From contig JAUIRK010000521.1 in NCBI GenBank assembly GCA_030549495.1, positions 162,654 to 226,653 of the forward strand: a stretch of 64,000 nt of DNA, written 5' to 3'. Source of the stretch: Nectonema munidae. Taxonomy: Eukaryota > Nematomorpha > Nectonematoida > Nectonematidae. Numbering within the stretch: the first letter of the stretch is position 1; every line of letters starts with the position of its first letter. The translations under genes and the position numbers were made by a program. Below the pieces are notes generated by a model. That model was not told where the DNA came from, did not search any database, and saw nothing but the letters and a program-made list of their open reading frames with translations. Below, piece after piece: positions 1-11,279 of this stretch.

Positions 1-95
1 TCCCCCATCAAGCCTCTTTTCCTTATAGTTTGATACAAGCGACGCAATTTTCCCTTCTCGACGAAAACACCCCTCAGTACCTCAGTGTACACTTT
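1..95 (+). repeat. SINE family 1, 3' part, cut by window edge
   Basis: The segment from 'catcaagcct' through the 'gatacaagcg' and 'cttctcgacgaaaacac' motifs matches the 3' halves of the copies near 29.2 kb and 40.8 kb. The tRNA-like 5' head with the pol III boxes lies outside the window. The copy is therefore recognised only by comparison with the fuller copy at 40.8 kb. Confidence 0.7.
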
Positions 96-1647
96 GTAAA
101 GATTTTATTTGCAAAAAACTTTTATTTATGTACCTGCGTCATGATAACGTGTAATGTTCATCGACCTGTTCTTGTTTAAATTATATTTTACTAGTTTAAT
201 TAATTTTTTTTACTTTTTATATTCATTCGATGTTAAAAAATTTTTTTTTGTTCTGCTTTGTTTTTCCATAACATATAATTAACTTTAATTGATTATATTA
301 CTTTTATTTTTTCCCTGAGAGCTTTTATGGTTTTCCCTGTGAGTACTTGCTTTTATGGAAATACTCTCTCAGTTAAACAAAGCTTTGTTTTGAACTGATA
401 GATTATACTCATATAGAGATTTACTTTTATTTTTTAAATAAATATTTTCAATAAAAATTTTGATATTCGTTTTTAGAAAGTTTTAGCTAACGACAACTCC
501 CAATTATAATCCGCAATAAATTGCCGGGTCTATGGAGTATACGAGTTGATAATTTAGGGTAATGTAACAAACATCGTAGGCCATTATACAAGACACGCCA
601 ACTCAAAGTGTTTTAACTTTGGTCCTACATCAGTAGAATATAGGTTAGTATTTACATTTTTATATGAATGATGTCAACCACACTGTGGTCATCTTATCAA
701 CTACTAAAACACATTCAAATAAGGTGAATTTGCTAAAATGCAGGTGCATAATTTTAGACAAATCAGAATTTTTCATTTTGGCAACATTTTGAAAGCGAAA
801 AACACAAAAAATAATTTCTGAATTTTATACTTTTTAGTAAAAAGTTTGTTATTACGAAAAACTGTGAAACATAAAGAGAAAACTTTCAATAATGATTTCA
901 TAAATTCCAGAGTTTATCCATAATACCAGAGATTTTTCAGTGTTCTAGCCTACTTTATCTCAATCTTTCATATTTTTAATTTTTAGACAAGTTTTTTTTA
1001 TGGATTATTATACATCCAGCCTTTGGTCCCTTTTTTATTGTGTACCCGAATGAAGATAAAATTAAAAAGAATTAATTAATAGTTTACATAATTATATAAC
1101 TTAAACAAGACTATTAATAAAAGTTTCTAAAAGTCAAATTGTCCCTGTATAAGAAATTTTGTAACTCGGGAGATGTTGAAATTTATAAAATTTACATTAT
1201 TATTTCTACTATCGTGACATATTTTGACATTATCTATACAAATGGATTGCTAAATTTTTATTCGTATTTCTTTTTGATATAACTTTTCTATTTTTTCAAT
1301 ACCTTATCCTGCTTATTACTGCGCATAAAGGTAAGGGAAAATAAATTGTACTTCCATAAATGTTAATAAAAACATTTCTTTAAATTTTACTCCATAATAA
1401 ACGGTTTCTGAAATGTCATTATGTTCGGTCTGCATAATTTTTTATTTTATAGTTGGGGTTAATAATATTTTCCTTCAATTTTTCTGTTTTATCTTTTATG
1501 CTTCCAGTTATATTCATAAACTGTTTAAATTGTTAAAGAATGTTTCGCAATATTTTATTTAGTATCCCGCAAATTTCTCAATTTCAATTATCCAAAAATA
1601 AATTGGTCGAAAGTTAATCGATTAAACTACCAAATAACAGAAAGGCT
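96..1647. other. AT-rich non-coding stretch
   Basis: No open frame of useful length, no recognisable protein remnant and no clear repeat boundary was seen here. It is probably intergenic sequence or very old repeat debris. Confidence 0.6.
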
Positions 1648-1864
1648 GATTGCTCGAATGATAATAAACTTTCTTCAATTGCTCAAAAGCTAATAAAAAA
1701 TTTACATTAAAAATTTTGTAAAATATAGTAATTTTATTAGTAAAAAACTCATTTAATCATTTATTTAGTTAGTTTTAGTTATTTAATGTGTTAGTTGGAT
1801 TGCGATAGCTAGTTTGATGCTTAGTTAGTAAGTGAAATAGTAAAACACTACTTTTCGAGCAATC
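1648..1864. mobile_element. Small element with 11-bp terminal inverted repeats
   Basis: The stretch is bounded by 'gattgctcgaa' (1648-1658) and its exact inverse 'ttcgagcaatc' (1854-1864). The interior is rich in 'ttagttagt' words and has no coding content. This is the form of a miniature inverted-repeat element, but no target duplication was recognised, so the superfamily is unknown. Similar 'agttagt'-rich patches lie near 46.55, 48.52 and 62.65 kb. Confidence 0.4.
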
Positions 1865-2136
1865 CTCAATTTGATCAATTAGCTCTTTACATTTGAGCAA
1901 ATGATTTACCTAAATTTACCTAGATTTAATTTATTGCAATGATCGAGACATACATTTTATTTATTTTTATTTGACTAGATTTTGGTTAAAAGAAGCTCAC
2001 TTTTAAATACTCTCCTCTTTCTATTCTTTGTAACAAGAAAAAATTAGGGACATGAGTAGGATTCGCTAGATAGTTGGTTAAGGTCTTGTATTTGATGCAG
2101 AATGAAAGCTTCTTTGCTGACAGTTCGACATATTCT

Positions 2137-2716
2137 CAGAGGCGTAGCCAAATACTTTTTCTGCCCCTTCCCCAATTTCTTTTGGATTTTTAAAATGTTT
2201 TGATATGTATGCAATTGTTTAGCGGCCTCAATCTCTCTTAGTATATTCTTGCCAACAAAAACAAATGTGCGAAGATTCTTTCCTCTATCTAACATTTTTC
2301 TCAGTTGTCGACTCTCTAACAACTGATATTATGCCAATACAACTGTGAAACAAAGAGTTTTAAGAAGTCAACGATGCTCAATGCTGCATGAAAGAAAGAA
2401 GAATCTTATGCTCGTTTCGTATCTGAAAGAGTATACAAAAAAATTGTCAAAAATGAAATCTTGGAATTTTTTTCCAGAAAGTCCAGAAGGATTCAACTTT
2501 TTTGAAAAAAAAACTTTCAAAAAAAAATTATGTATACTTGATGATTTCCAAATAAAAATAAACATTTTTTTATTGATATCACATTACTGAAATTCTTAAA
2601 ATACATGTGCTTTAACTACCTTAACTACATGTGCTACATTCTTTTTTGGTAAAAATGTCTGCCTCCCCCAATTCTTTGTCTGCCCCTCCAACTTCTATTT
2701 TCTGGCTACGCCACTG
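2137..2716. mobile_element. Non-autonomous hAT-like element
   Basis: The ends are 'cagaggcgtagcca' (2137-2150) and 'tggctacgccactg' (2703-2716), which are inverted repeats of the 'CAGTGGCGTAGCCA' type common in hAT elements. The flanking 8-mers 'catattct' (2129-2136) and 'catactct' (2717-2724) match at 7 of 8 positions, as expected for an aged 8-bp hAT target duplication. The interior is AT-rich and carries no recognisable transposase. Confidence 0.7.
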
Positions 2717-2724
2717 CATACTCT

Positions 2725-3955
2725 ACCGAATTGCGTGCCCTAAAGATGAAAACAGCATATATTACCTCAACCTTTCTAACTACAAATAACCGTGATCATA
2801 TTAGCTCCCCCAAATATTGTTTTCCTATCTTGTTTTACACCATGTAATTATTTTTCATTTGAAAAAGCAAGAAATCTTCAGATACTTGATCCAAAAAAAG
2901 CCAATATCATCTGCGTTATAAATATTTTGTGAAGCTTGAAGTATTTCTTTTAACTTCCTATTCTTGCAAGAATTCAGTGTATTTAGACTAACACTTATAA
3001 CTTCGCCATGTTTCGTAACTTTACAACAACTGTACCAAAGTTTTAGTCGATTTATCCATTAAAAAAACAATTTTTCATCATGATTAAATTTGTTTGCAAA
3101 AATTTGAGCTTTATTCAGTAATATTTCATCATCCATTCTTAAATCAGGTTTTTTTGAGCTCTCTTTAAGACAGCAGTGTCAAAATAAAAACATCATAGTG
3201 CCATATTTCGAAAATCCTGTGTTGCCATTATGAATTTTATAAAAACTCCATGTTAGATTAAAAATAAACCTAGACATAGTAAATAAAACCGAGGATTAAT
3301 GAAATATATTGTATTTTCATGAATTTAGATTAATTTCAATACTTGAGGCAATTTATTAAACCGTCTTTAATTTCAAGTAATCTATATCCATATTCTGGTA
3401 TTTTTAAAATTTCACCATCATTTTAAATTCGTTATATTTTTAAAAGATTTTACTTTAAAAATAATAAAAACAAACTTTAAACATTAACAAAAGTTTAATT
3501 TGCAAAGCTTAGATTCTATAGACTAGAAGTACTCCAGTTTAAGTCTCTTGAATCCATTATTGTTTAAAGATTAGAGTTTCGTACAAATTGACTTAGACTT
3601 ATGGTAATACAGAATCTATCCACCATATTTTGCCCATGAAGAAAATAAAGGATTTGAAGGGTTAACGCCATCTAGATACAAATTAACTTTATCCTTGTTT
3701 TTTTAATCATTTTTGTTGGAAAAATCTTTCGGAGTTTAAGTTTTTGTTTTGTTCTCATACTTATTTTTATCTCTGTTTAAGTGTGCTTTATACATTTTTC
3801 CCAAAAAAAAGCTTATAACCTAATATAATTTATTGAAATCTAATTTTTTTTTATATATTTTCTTGACAAATATAAGAAAAATAGATATAAAGTAGATTTA
3901 TTACGAAAAAATATTCAAAAATTTTCACACAAAATTTTTGAATCTACTTTACATA
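2725..3955. other. AT-rich non-coding stretch
   Basis: Nothing recognisable was found between the hAT-like element and the piggyBac relic. There is no long open frame and no inverted-repeat boundary. Confidence 0.6.
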
Positions 3956-3959
3956 ATTG

Positions 3960-4890
3960 ATTTTTACAGTTCTAGCATTTCCTTGTACCACATGACTTAC
4001 ACCTTTTATCTCAGCACTAACCTCTTAATGTTGCCTTAGAATTGGAATCTGAAAAGGAAGAAGATTCATGCCCATAAACTGCTAAACCTTCTTTTATATC
4101 AGGATGAATCACAGCATTGTAAGATTTTAATACCATGGATTATTCTGATAAATTTAAAGCCAAGTTCATAAGAAAATATTTTTTTACCTCTTTTTTAACA
4201 CAGGGAAATTGAATAGGCGAATTATTTTTTAGAATGATGAAAGAATTATGAGTAAACATATGTAGAAAATTTATAGAAATCGCTACGGTCCATCTTCTAG
4301 AAGGTTTGTAGCATGATGTGTCTCTAATCATTCTGTTGAATATATCAACACCTGATTTAAATTTATTGTATTCCATTATTGTTTTAGGTTAATCTATGGA
4401 ATAAGAAATTCTTACAGATCTTGGATGTTAACTAGATAAAACATAAACTACTTTAAAGTTTCTTTTAGCGTGATAGAACGGAATATAAGAACTAAAGGTG
4501 CACACACAAATTTACATTCACATTCTTGCGATTGCAAACTTTTCAAATAATTCGGTTTCAGGATATATGGTACGAAACGTCTTTTTGGATTGACTGTTCC
4601 CCATATTGTCTAATTTAGAGAATCTGCCCATTAGCATAAGGTGTAGTATGTAAAATACCGATCGATAAAATCCCAGAAGTCCGTAGGTCGATAGCAAGTA
4701 CTAAGTTTCAAAATATAATCATGTTTAAAATAATCTCGATCTTCTAAACCAGGATTATAAATCTTTGATCTAAAGATGTAAAACATGTCTGAATCACTAA
4801 GGTGAAAAACTTTAAATGAATAGTGACCTGGTTTTATCGTTGGTTTTAATGATGAATTTTCTCTATAATTTACTAACTATTCATCTATTG
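3960..4890 (-). pseudogene. piggyBac transposase relic, C-terminal part
   Basis: Read on the minus strand, several frames spell a decayed piggyBac transposase. The best stretch (4376-4140) has 'KFKSGVDIFNRM', corresponding to the family's conserved '(G/S)GVDxxDxM' block, followed by 'SRRWTVAIS', the usual RRWP motif. Next to it is a cysteine cluster of the form CxxC-x3-C-x2-C-x4-C, the family's C-terminal zinc-ring tail. Stops and frameshifts are frequent, so the copy is dead. The relic breaks off at 4890 and resumes at 7538, because a hAT element has inserted in it. Confidence 0.75.
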
Positions 4891-7529
4891 CAGTGGTTCT
4901 CAACTCATTTTAGGCCCTGGACCAGTATATAAATTAAAAAATATTGTGGACCATTTTATATATGAGTAAGTGTAAATCAATTATAAATCAAAAAGCATTT
5001 TATTTTTAATATATTTATTCAAATAAAATTCTGAAAAATTACATCAAATAATTAGTATAAAATATTTCAAAATACTTTTTCCAAAAACTATAAATATATA
5101 AAATTTATATGAAGAATATACAGAAAATACCATATATATATCCATTATGATTAGGTGTCATTTTTCCTTGTAACCAGATTTTTGGATTCTCTTCTCACTA
5201 ACCAGCATTTCGATGTTAGGAATTGTGCTTGATAATGCGCAACGAATATCACTTTCCACCGCAAGTCGATTCCTCTGTTTTGACTTAATGTGCAGCAAAT
5301 TTGAAAAACCACTTTCGCACATGTAGGTTGATGAAAATGGTAGAAGATATTTGATAACATGTGTTGACAAATTTTGGTAAACGCCAATCATAGTGGCCCA
5401 AAATTTTTCCATTGAAGACTTCTGATACACATCTTGAGACTCCAAATCATTTTTTAGTTCCAAGAACTCCTCTTAAAAATCTTGTGGAATGCTATCAACA
5501 TTTGTTGTAAATGTATTCCTGATAAAACATAAATAGTTCTTTGTCATGTCCGCCTCGGGAAAATATCTGTGAAATTCATCTTGCAAATTTCGCAAATTTC
5601 TATTTGAATGTTTTTCTTTTCTTCAAGCATAGAATCCAAGAATGGGAATTGAATCAAATTGTTATTTTCTACTCGCCCAATCCAGAGTTCTAATTTTTCA
5701 AGAAAAGCTTTGATGATGCCTTAGTGAGAAAACAAATTTCCACCTTTTCCTTGCAGTTGGAGATTTATTTTGTTCAAAATTGCAAAAATATCAGTAAGAT
5801 ATGCAAGTTCTAAAGCGGAATTTTTTAACAAATCTGTTAAATCCTGTTTGCCTTCAGACTGAAAGAATAAAACCAATTCTTCTCTTAATTCAAACACTCT
5901 CTTAAGCACGTTACCTGCTGACAGCCATCGTACAGATGTATGGAATAGCAAAACTTCAAAGTCGGAACCCATGTTTTGACATAATTTTTTGAACAACCTG
6001 GTTTTAACAGCTGAAGATTTTACATAATTAACCACCTTTACCAGTCCTTTAAAAACGATATTTAAATGACCTGGTAGTGTTTTTGAAGCCAATGCCTCTC
6101 TGTGGATGAAGCAGTGAACGCCAATTACCAATGGAGCCTTTTGTTTCACTAATGCTTGGAAGCCTGATCTTGAACCTAGCATAGAAGGTGCACCTTCCGT
6201 GGTGACACCAACCAACTTTCTCCATTCCAGACTGTTTGCTTGAAAAAAATTGTTTACAATTTCCATAATATCCTGAGCACGCGTGGTGGTATCAAGGGTC
6301 TTACAAAAAAGAAATTCTTCTTTGAAGTCTTTTTCAACCAAATATCGCACAAACACCATTAGCTGAGAGGAAAGCGAAACATCAGTTGATTCATCCAACT
6401 GTATTGCAAACATTGGAGATTTGTTTCTTGGAGATTTCATTTATTCGTCTTGAAATAGTGTCATTAGATACAGATATATCATTAAGTTTACGTGCTGCGT
6501 CTTCGCCAACTACTAGTCTGACCCTTTCTTTTGCACAGGGTAAAACAAGCTGCTCAACAATCGTATGAGATTTTTTGGCTTGTGCCACTTTGTATGCAAC
6601 AATATAGGAAGCACGTACCGCATTGCTGGTCTTTCCATGGAACTCACCTGAGGCATCAAGGCGTTGCCGCTTGAGTGACACTAATTTCTCTTCAAAATAT
6701 TTGTTATCCTTTTGCAACAAATTAGGATGACACTTTTCAAGATGTAGCTTAAGTTTAGCTGGCTTCAATGATTCATTTCCCAATACTTTATAACAAATAA
6801 CACACTGTGGTAGCTCCTTGCCATTTTTTTCTTGAAAAGTGAAGCCAAATTTATATATAGTCTTCTGAATACTTGCGTTTAATACTTTTTACAGACATTA
6901 TTATTTCTTAAAAGTGCAATAAAAAAATTTAGTTTTATGAAGAAGAACTTTATTAACATAAACATAAAATGAACAAATATATTGAAAGAATTTAAAAATG
7001 AAATTTATCTACAAATGAACTTTATATGTTACATAGTATAAAGTTTGAATAAAAGTATATTTTATAATCTGTCTAATTCTTATTTTCTACTTTGATTCTG
7101 TTAGTAGCTTATTTTTTGCAGTTAAATTGGCATATCATGGCGTTAAGCGGTTCTTCGAGCCCTGTAGCATATACCCAACAACTTTACCTTTTTTTAATGC
7201 CCAAGCATTTACGCAGTTGGGGATTTTCCATGAACAATGTAAATCTGTGTACAAAATTGCAAAAAAAATACAATGGTAAAAATATAATTTTAGACTTAAT
7301 CGATTATACATGTTTGTTTATCTCAAATTCGCATGGCATAGGTATGCATCTTCAATATTTCTTAAAAGTTTATGATTGGTCTCTAACCTTTAAGTGACGT
7401 TTTTGAATTTCATTGAAATTTTTTATCAATAAAGTTTTATTTTTTTTTTAATTTTAAAATTACTGTGGACCACCAAAAAAAATATCATGGACCATTAGTG
7501 GTCCATGGACCATTAGTTGAGAACCACTG
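4891..7529 (-). mobile_element. Full-length hAT element with perfect 8-bp target duplication
   Basis: The element begins with 'cagtggttctcaac' at 4891 and ends with 'gttgagaaccactg' at 7529, perfect 14-bp terminal inverted repeats of the hAT (Charlie-like) type. The 8-mer 'atctattg' flanks it on both sides (4883-4890 and 7530-7537), which is a perfect hAT target-site duplication. It carries a transposase on the minus strand that is now broken. The perfect duplication suggests a fairly recent insertion. The site hit is the piggyBac relic. Confidence 0.93.
5158..6880 (-). pseudogene. hAT (ZBED5/ZMYM-like) transposase, frameshifted
   Basis: Read from high to low coordinates, the translation shows a BED-type zinc finger (CVxC at about 6805, HLEKCH at 6750-6730), then a conserved 'LSNDT-SRRI'-like block (here 'VSNDTISRRI'). 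A DDE core follows with 'QLDESTDVS', and then a C-terminal hAT dimerisation block ('YMCESGFSNLL', 'DIRCALSS') at 5463-5158. Breaks seen: an extra GT in a GTGTGT run inside the zinc finger, a frame change near 6440-6391, and stops or shifts between 5720 and 5464. The second catalytic position, normally Asp in 'TDGAPSM', is Glu here (TEGAPSM). The cut-and-paste enzyme is therefore inactive. Confidence 0.88.
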
Positions 7530-7537
7530 ATCTATTG

Positions 7538-7720
7538 TTACACATCCTTTTGGAGTTCAAAATTTGCAACACTTTAAATAAATTTTTTAATTTATTTTCC
7601 CTATAGCGGTCTCGCAATTCATTATTATCAAAACGTAGAAAAATGTGATAAGTTGGAACCTATTACGTCCTATACAACATCTCAAAAAAAGATTTCCATA
7701 CTTTACAGAAAATAAAACTT
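7538..7720 (-). pseudogene. piggyBac transposase relic, middle part upstream of the hAT insertion
   Basis: On the minus strand one frame gives 'LRFDNNELRDRYRENKLKN' and then 'MCNNR' close to the hAT boundary. This matches the family block that precedes the first catalytic Asp ('...DERR...KL...F...CVTIDEQL'). It is collinear with the fragment at 3960-4890, so the two pieces are one piggyBac copy. A shifted frame just upstream gives 'GRNRFQLI', resembling the family's 'MSRNRF' block. The copy is full of stops and frameshifts. Confidence 0.7.
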
Positions 7721-8020
7721 TCTAAGAATTTTGCTGATTTAGTAATTTTAGTTGATTTTGGGTAATTTGGGTCTGCTGAATTCAAATATCAAATTATTTT
7801 TGCCTAATCAGGTCAACTTTTTGAGATACGCTTTAATTTATTTTAAGTCTAGCCTCAAATATTTTTACGTAAATCAGTATATTCATTAGTCTGATTTACT
7901 TTAAGTTTTATGGATGGTTATGAGTAATATTCAAGAAAAGTCTCATATTTATATAAAAATAATGTTCGAATACATTGAAGCTTTTGTTGTTTACCTCTGA
8001 AGCTTCAAGAAAGGAAGATG

Positions 8021-8036
8021 TATATATATATATATA
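8021..8036. repeat. (TA)8 microsatellite
   Basis: A pure run of TA dinucleotides lies just downstream (in minus-strand sense) of the orphan repeat-family gene. Confidence 0.9.
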
Positions 8037-8096
8037 AATGTAATAAAGAAACGTTAAAATTTTGTATGAATAAATCTTTATTTAAATGAATTTTCT

Positions 8097-9409
8097 TTAA
8101 TAAGATTTTCTAGAAAATTTAGCATTTATATCGTCTCTTTGAATACTCCAACAATAATCAGCCATCATATTTTCATTCCATCGACCTTGATACCTTTCCT
8201 CCATGACTTTCAAACTTTGGTGGAAGCGCTCACCGTGCTCGTCACTTACAGCTCCAAGATTTTCAGGAAATTTCTCAAGGTGGCTATTAAGAAAATGTAG
8301 CTTCACACTCATATTACAGCCAAGATCACGATAGCTTTTTATTAAAGTTTCAACTAAATTTACATAATTTTCATCTTTTCTATTTCCCAAAAAAACCATC
8401 AACAATAGGTACAAATGCCTTCCATGCTTTTTTTCATTCACATTCATTGTGTCTATAAACCAATTGCTTTTCAAAAGTTTTCTTATGTGCGTTCCATCAA
8501 AAACACCAGCTTTTACTTTTTCATAACTTAAATGGGGTAATGCCTTCAATATAAATTGAAAGCAACCCTCTTTTTTATCTAAAGCTTTTACAAATTGTTT
8601 TATAAGCCCAAGTTTTATATGAAGAGGAGGGAAAATAATTTTCTCTTTTTTAACAAGCAGTTTATTTATTATATTTTTTTTTCCAATTGTAACCTCTTCT
8701 CTTCCAGACCAATGTTTTTGAGTATAATGTTTTTCTTTGGCACGGCTATTCCATAACCATAAAAAGCACGGGTACTTTGTATAACCGCTTTGTTGGCCTA
8801 ATAAAAAATTTACCATTTTGAGGTCTACACATATTGACCATTGTTGTTCTTCATATTTCAACAGTTCTAAAAAATTTTTAATATTACCATAACTCTCTTC
8901 CATACTGGCTGAATAACAAATAGGTATTCCACTGAAAATATTTTTGTTATGAAGCAATACACATTTTAAACTTTTCCTGGAGCTATCAATAAAAAGTCTC
9001 CATTCATTTATGTCATAGCACTCCACACCCATACATTTCAATAAACCAGAAATATCAGAGCAAAATATGAATTCCTTGTCATTTTTAAAAAAATTGAGTA
9101 AGTTTTTTTCTCTATTACGGTAAAATGTTATTTTAACATCTTTTTGTAAGGCATTTTTCTGTTTTAGACTTGAGGCTAGAACTTCAGAGAGTTCTTTCGA
9201 AAGACCTAGATCTCTAATAAGATCATTCAATTCTGATTGATTGAATAGTTTATTTTGATCGGAAAAATAAACTTGCAATTCTTCATCGTTATCACTTGCA
9301 CCAGAATCATCAATTTCATTATCAGGGTTGTAAAACTTCCACATATATAACAAAATGAGTCAGGGGAATTCAAACACTTTCTTCTCAAGGCCATATTATA
9401 ATAAAACAC
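8097..9409 (-). CDS. Orphan repeat-type gene family, nearly intact 418-residue frame
   Basis: A 418-residue frame runs from 9353 to 8097. I recognise the sequence type as a family present in many copies in aquatic invertebrate genomes, with no assigned activity that I know of. Visible blocks are 'LFNQSELNDLIRDLG' near the start, 'LGQQSGYTKYPCFLW' in the middle, 'FPPLHIKLGLIKQF', and a C-terminal 'DEHGERFHQ...ADYCWS' motif. A separate frame at 9409-9340 holds the usual N-terminal cysteine motif 'DSFCYICGSFT', so the N-terminus is joined to the main frame through a deletion and frame shift. Conserved His, Asp and Glu residues could suggest a nuclease-like fold, but that is only inference. Treat it as a transposon-like relic that kept a long frame. 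Confidence 0.6.
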
Positions 9410-9419
9410 TAAAAATTAA

Positions 9420-10835
9420 TCTTAAAAAATAGGTAAAAAATGTATATATTTATAATTATTTTTATTTTAGTTGAAAAAATATACCAAACTAAATTTGGCT
9501 TTTATAGAAAAACTTGACGTGGTATGAAAAAATGAATTTAATTTTTATATTCAGCATGTAAAAATTGTATAAAATCAAGTCTCAAAACAAAATCAGCAAA
9601 AAAAAATTTCAAAATGTTGTCCTGTGTTATAGATGGAAAATATGCAAGAAGGTCTTTTATTTCAAATTTTTCATAGCAATATTTCAGACTAATAAAAAAG
9701 GATTTTTTAAATATAAAGAATGCTAAGTATTTAACATATTTAAGCAAAAAGAGGTCAATGCCTGTAAAATTTGCCTCAGGATACTATTAAATAATAAAAT
9801 ATTATATTCTAAACTGAAAAAATGAATCAAGTTTGTTTTTAAAATCGTTGACTGTAAGAAAATTATCAACCACACCCTGCTAGGAATTCCAATCATCAAA
9901 GGCTCTTTGTGTTAAATAAGTTTGATGATAGATGTTTTGAAAACCTTCAGATTTACACATGCAATCAAGCCCTAAGCATTCCTTCGAACAGGGTTACATG
10001 CTCGATTATGGCATTTAATCCTCAAAAACAGCGGCCATGAGATTTTTCGGATTAGAGTCTTCTTTTCTTCATAGAGACTGCTTAGTGCTGTTTCTTTCCT
10101 CACATCCTGCACTAATTTTTGACAATTTTTGCTCCCAAAGATTTATGAATTTTAAATTGAATTGTTTAAAAAGTAATTTGAATAGATACACATATTTCTT
10201 ATTTTATCGATAAAGGTGCACTAATCTAAGAATGGTTAGGGCATTTTTTAGAACTTTCTTTCTATATACTTACATGATCTATAAGAAATCAGTATCATTA
10301 AAGAAACGTTCAGAGTATTTACCTTATTTAATATTCCTTCGATCAAAAAATATATATTTCTAAAAATTATCTTTAATCCAAATTAATCTCTTGCCATAAT
10401 CACAAATGCTTATTTCCTCGTATAAGCTATTAGAATTTCTTTGATAGCTTCTACCTTAACTTTTGGTCGTATAAAGAATAAAGATCAATTGTAAGAACTT
10501 TCAGATTGATATCCTATTATTTAGATACTTTGTATTCGTAATTAACATTTTATTCAAAATTACTTTTTTATTCAAATTTCTTTTTGCTCAAATTTTTGAT
10601 GAAAGATTTAAAAATAGTTGCTTCCAAGGGAAACCGGGAACTAATGTTTTTTTCTCGGAAATTCCAAGGAAATCCCAGGAAGATAAAAAAGACAAAAAGT
10701 CAGGAACACTAGTGCTGAGCCCAAAAATCTTAGCGTGATATTAACTCATGACATGGAGAAAAACATCAAACCATGAAAATTTGTGGCCAAGTCAACAATT
10801 TTTCTATAAAATCAAAAGCTGTAATCGATACATAC
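9420..10835. other. Non-coding stretch
   Basis: A 69-codon minus-strand frame lies at 9747-9538, but it has no recognisable motif and skewed Phe/Lys-rich composition typical of AT-rich non-coding DNA. Nothing else could be supported. Confidence 0.55.
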
Positions 10836-10965
10836 TAGGCAGATGGCCTAGTTGTAGGAGAGTAGGATCTTAATCCAGATGGGATCGGTTCGATTTCGGA
10901 TCGTGACTATCCTTACCATCTGTCCAGCAATGGAATACAGTCAAACTTATTAAACGACCTTTCAA
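10836..10965 (+). repeat. SINE family 2, tRNA-derived
   Basis: A pol III A box 'tggcctagttg' (10844-10854) fits TRGYNNANNNG exactly. A B box 'ggttcgatttc' (10887-10897) fits GGTTCGANTCC except for one position. The 32-bp gap between them is tRNA-like. The head folds poorly as a real tRNA, and a non-tRNA body and T-rich tail follow, so it is read as a SINE rather than a tRNA gene. It differs in sequence from SINE family 1. Confidence 0.65.
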
Positions 10966-11105
10966 GGGGAGCCTTTTTTTTTGGTTTTTTAGGGGGGGGT
11001 TTTTAAAAAGAAAAATTTTTTTAAATTTTTTTTTTTTAATTTTTAAACAAATTTTTTAGTTTATTTATTATTATTAAATAAATTTTTTTTTTTTTTATTT
11101 TAAAT
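10966..11105. repeat. T-rich and G-run low-complexity tract
   Basis: Long T runs, a run of nine G and short A/T blocks fill this stretch directly after the SINE. It may be an expanded SINE tail, or a stretch of poor assembly quality. Confidence 0.6.
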
Positions 11106-11279
11106 ATTAATTTGTTCTGTTTTGTGATTTTGTCCTAGAACTGTTTCTTTATTCAGGTTTCTAATGATGAAGAGAAACTTTTTAGTTTATCGGAATTCTA
11201 TTGTTCTTTTAAAGAGTATGGCACTTTTTCTGTTCTTCATCACTTTCAAAGAACTCTCTTTTTCTCTTCGATCTCTTTC

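Noticed and set aside
7092-7397. 101-codon plus frame within the hAT element
   Set aside because: It runs opposite to the transposase, has no motif and lies in the non-coding end of the element.
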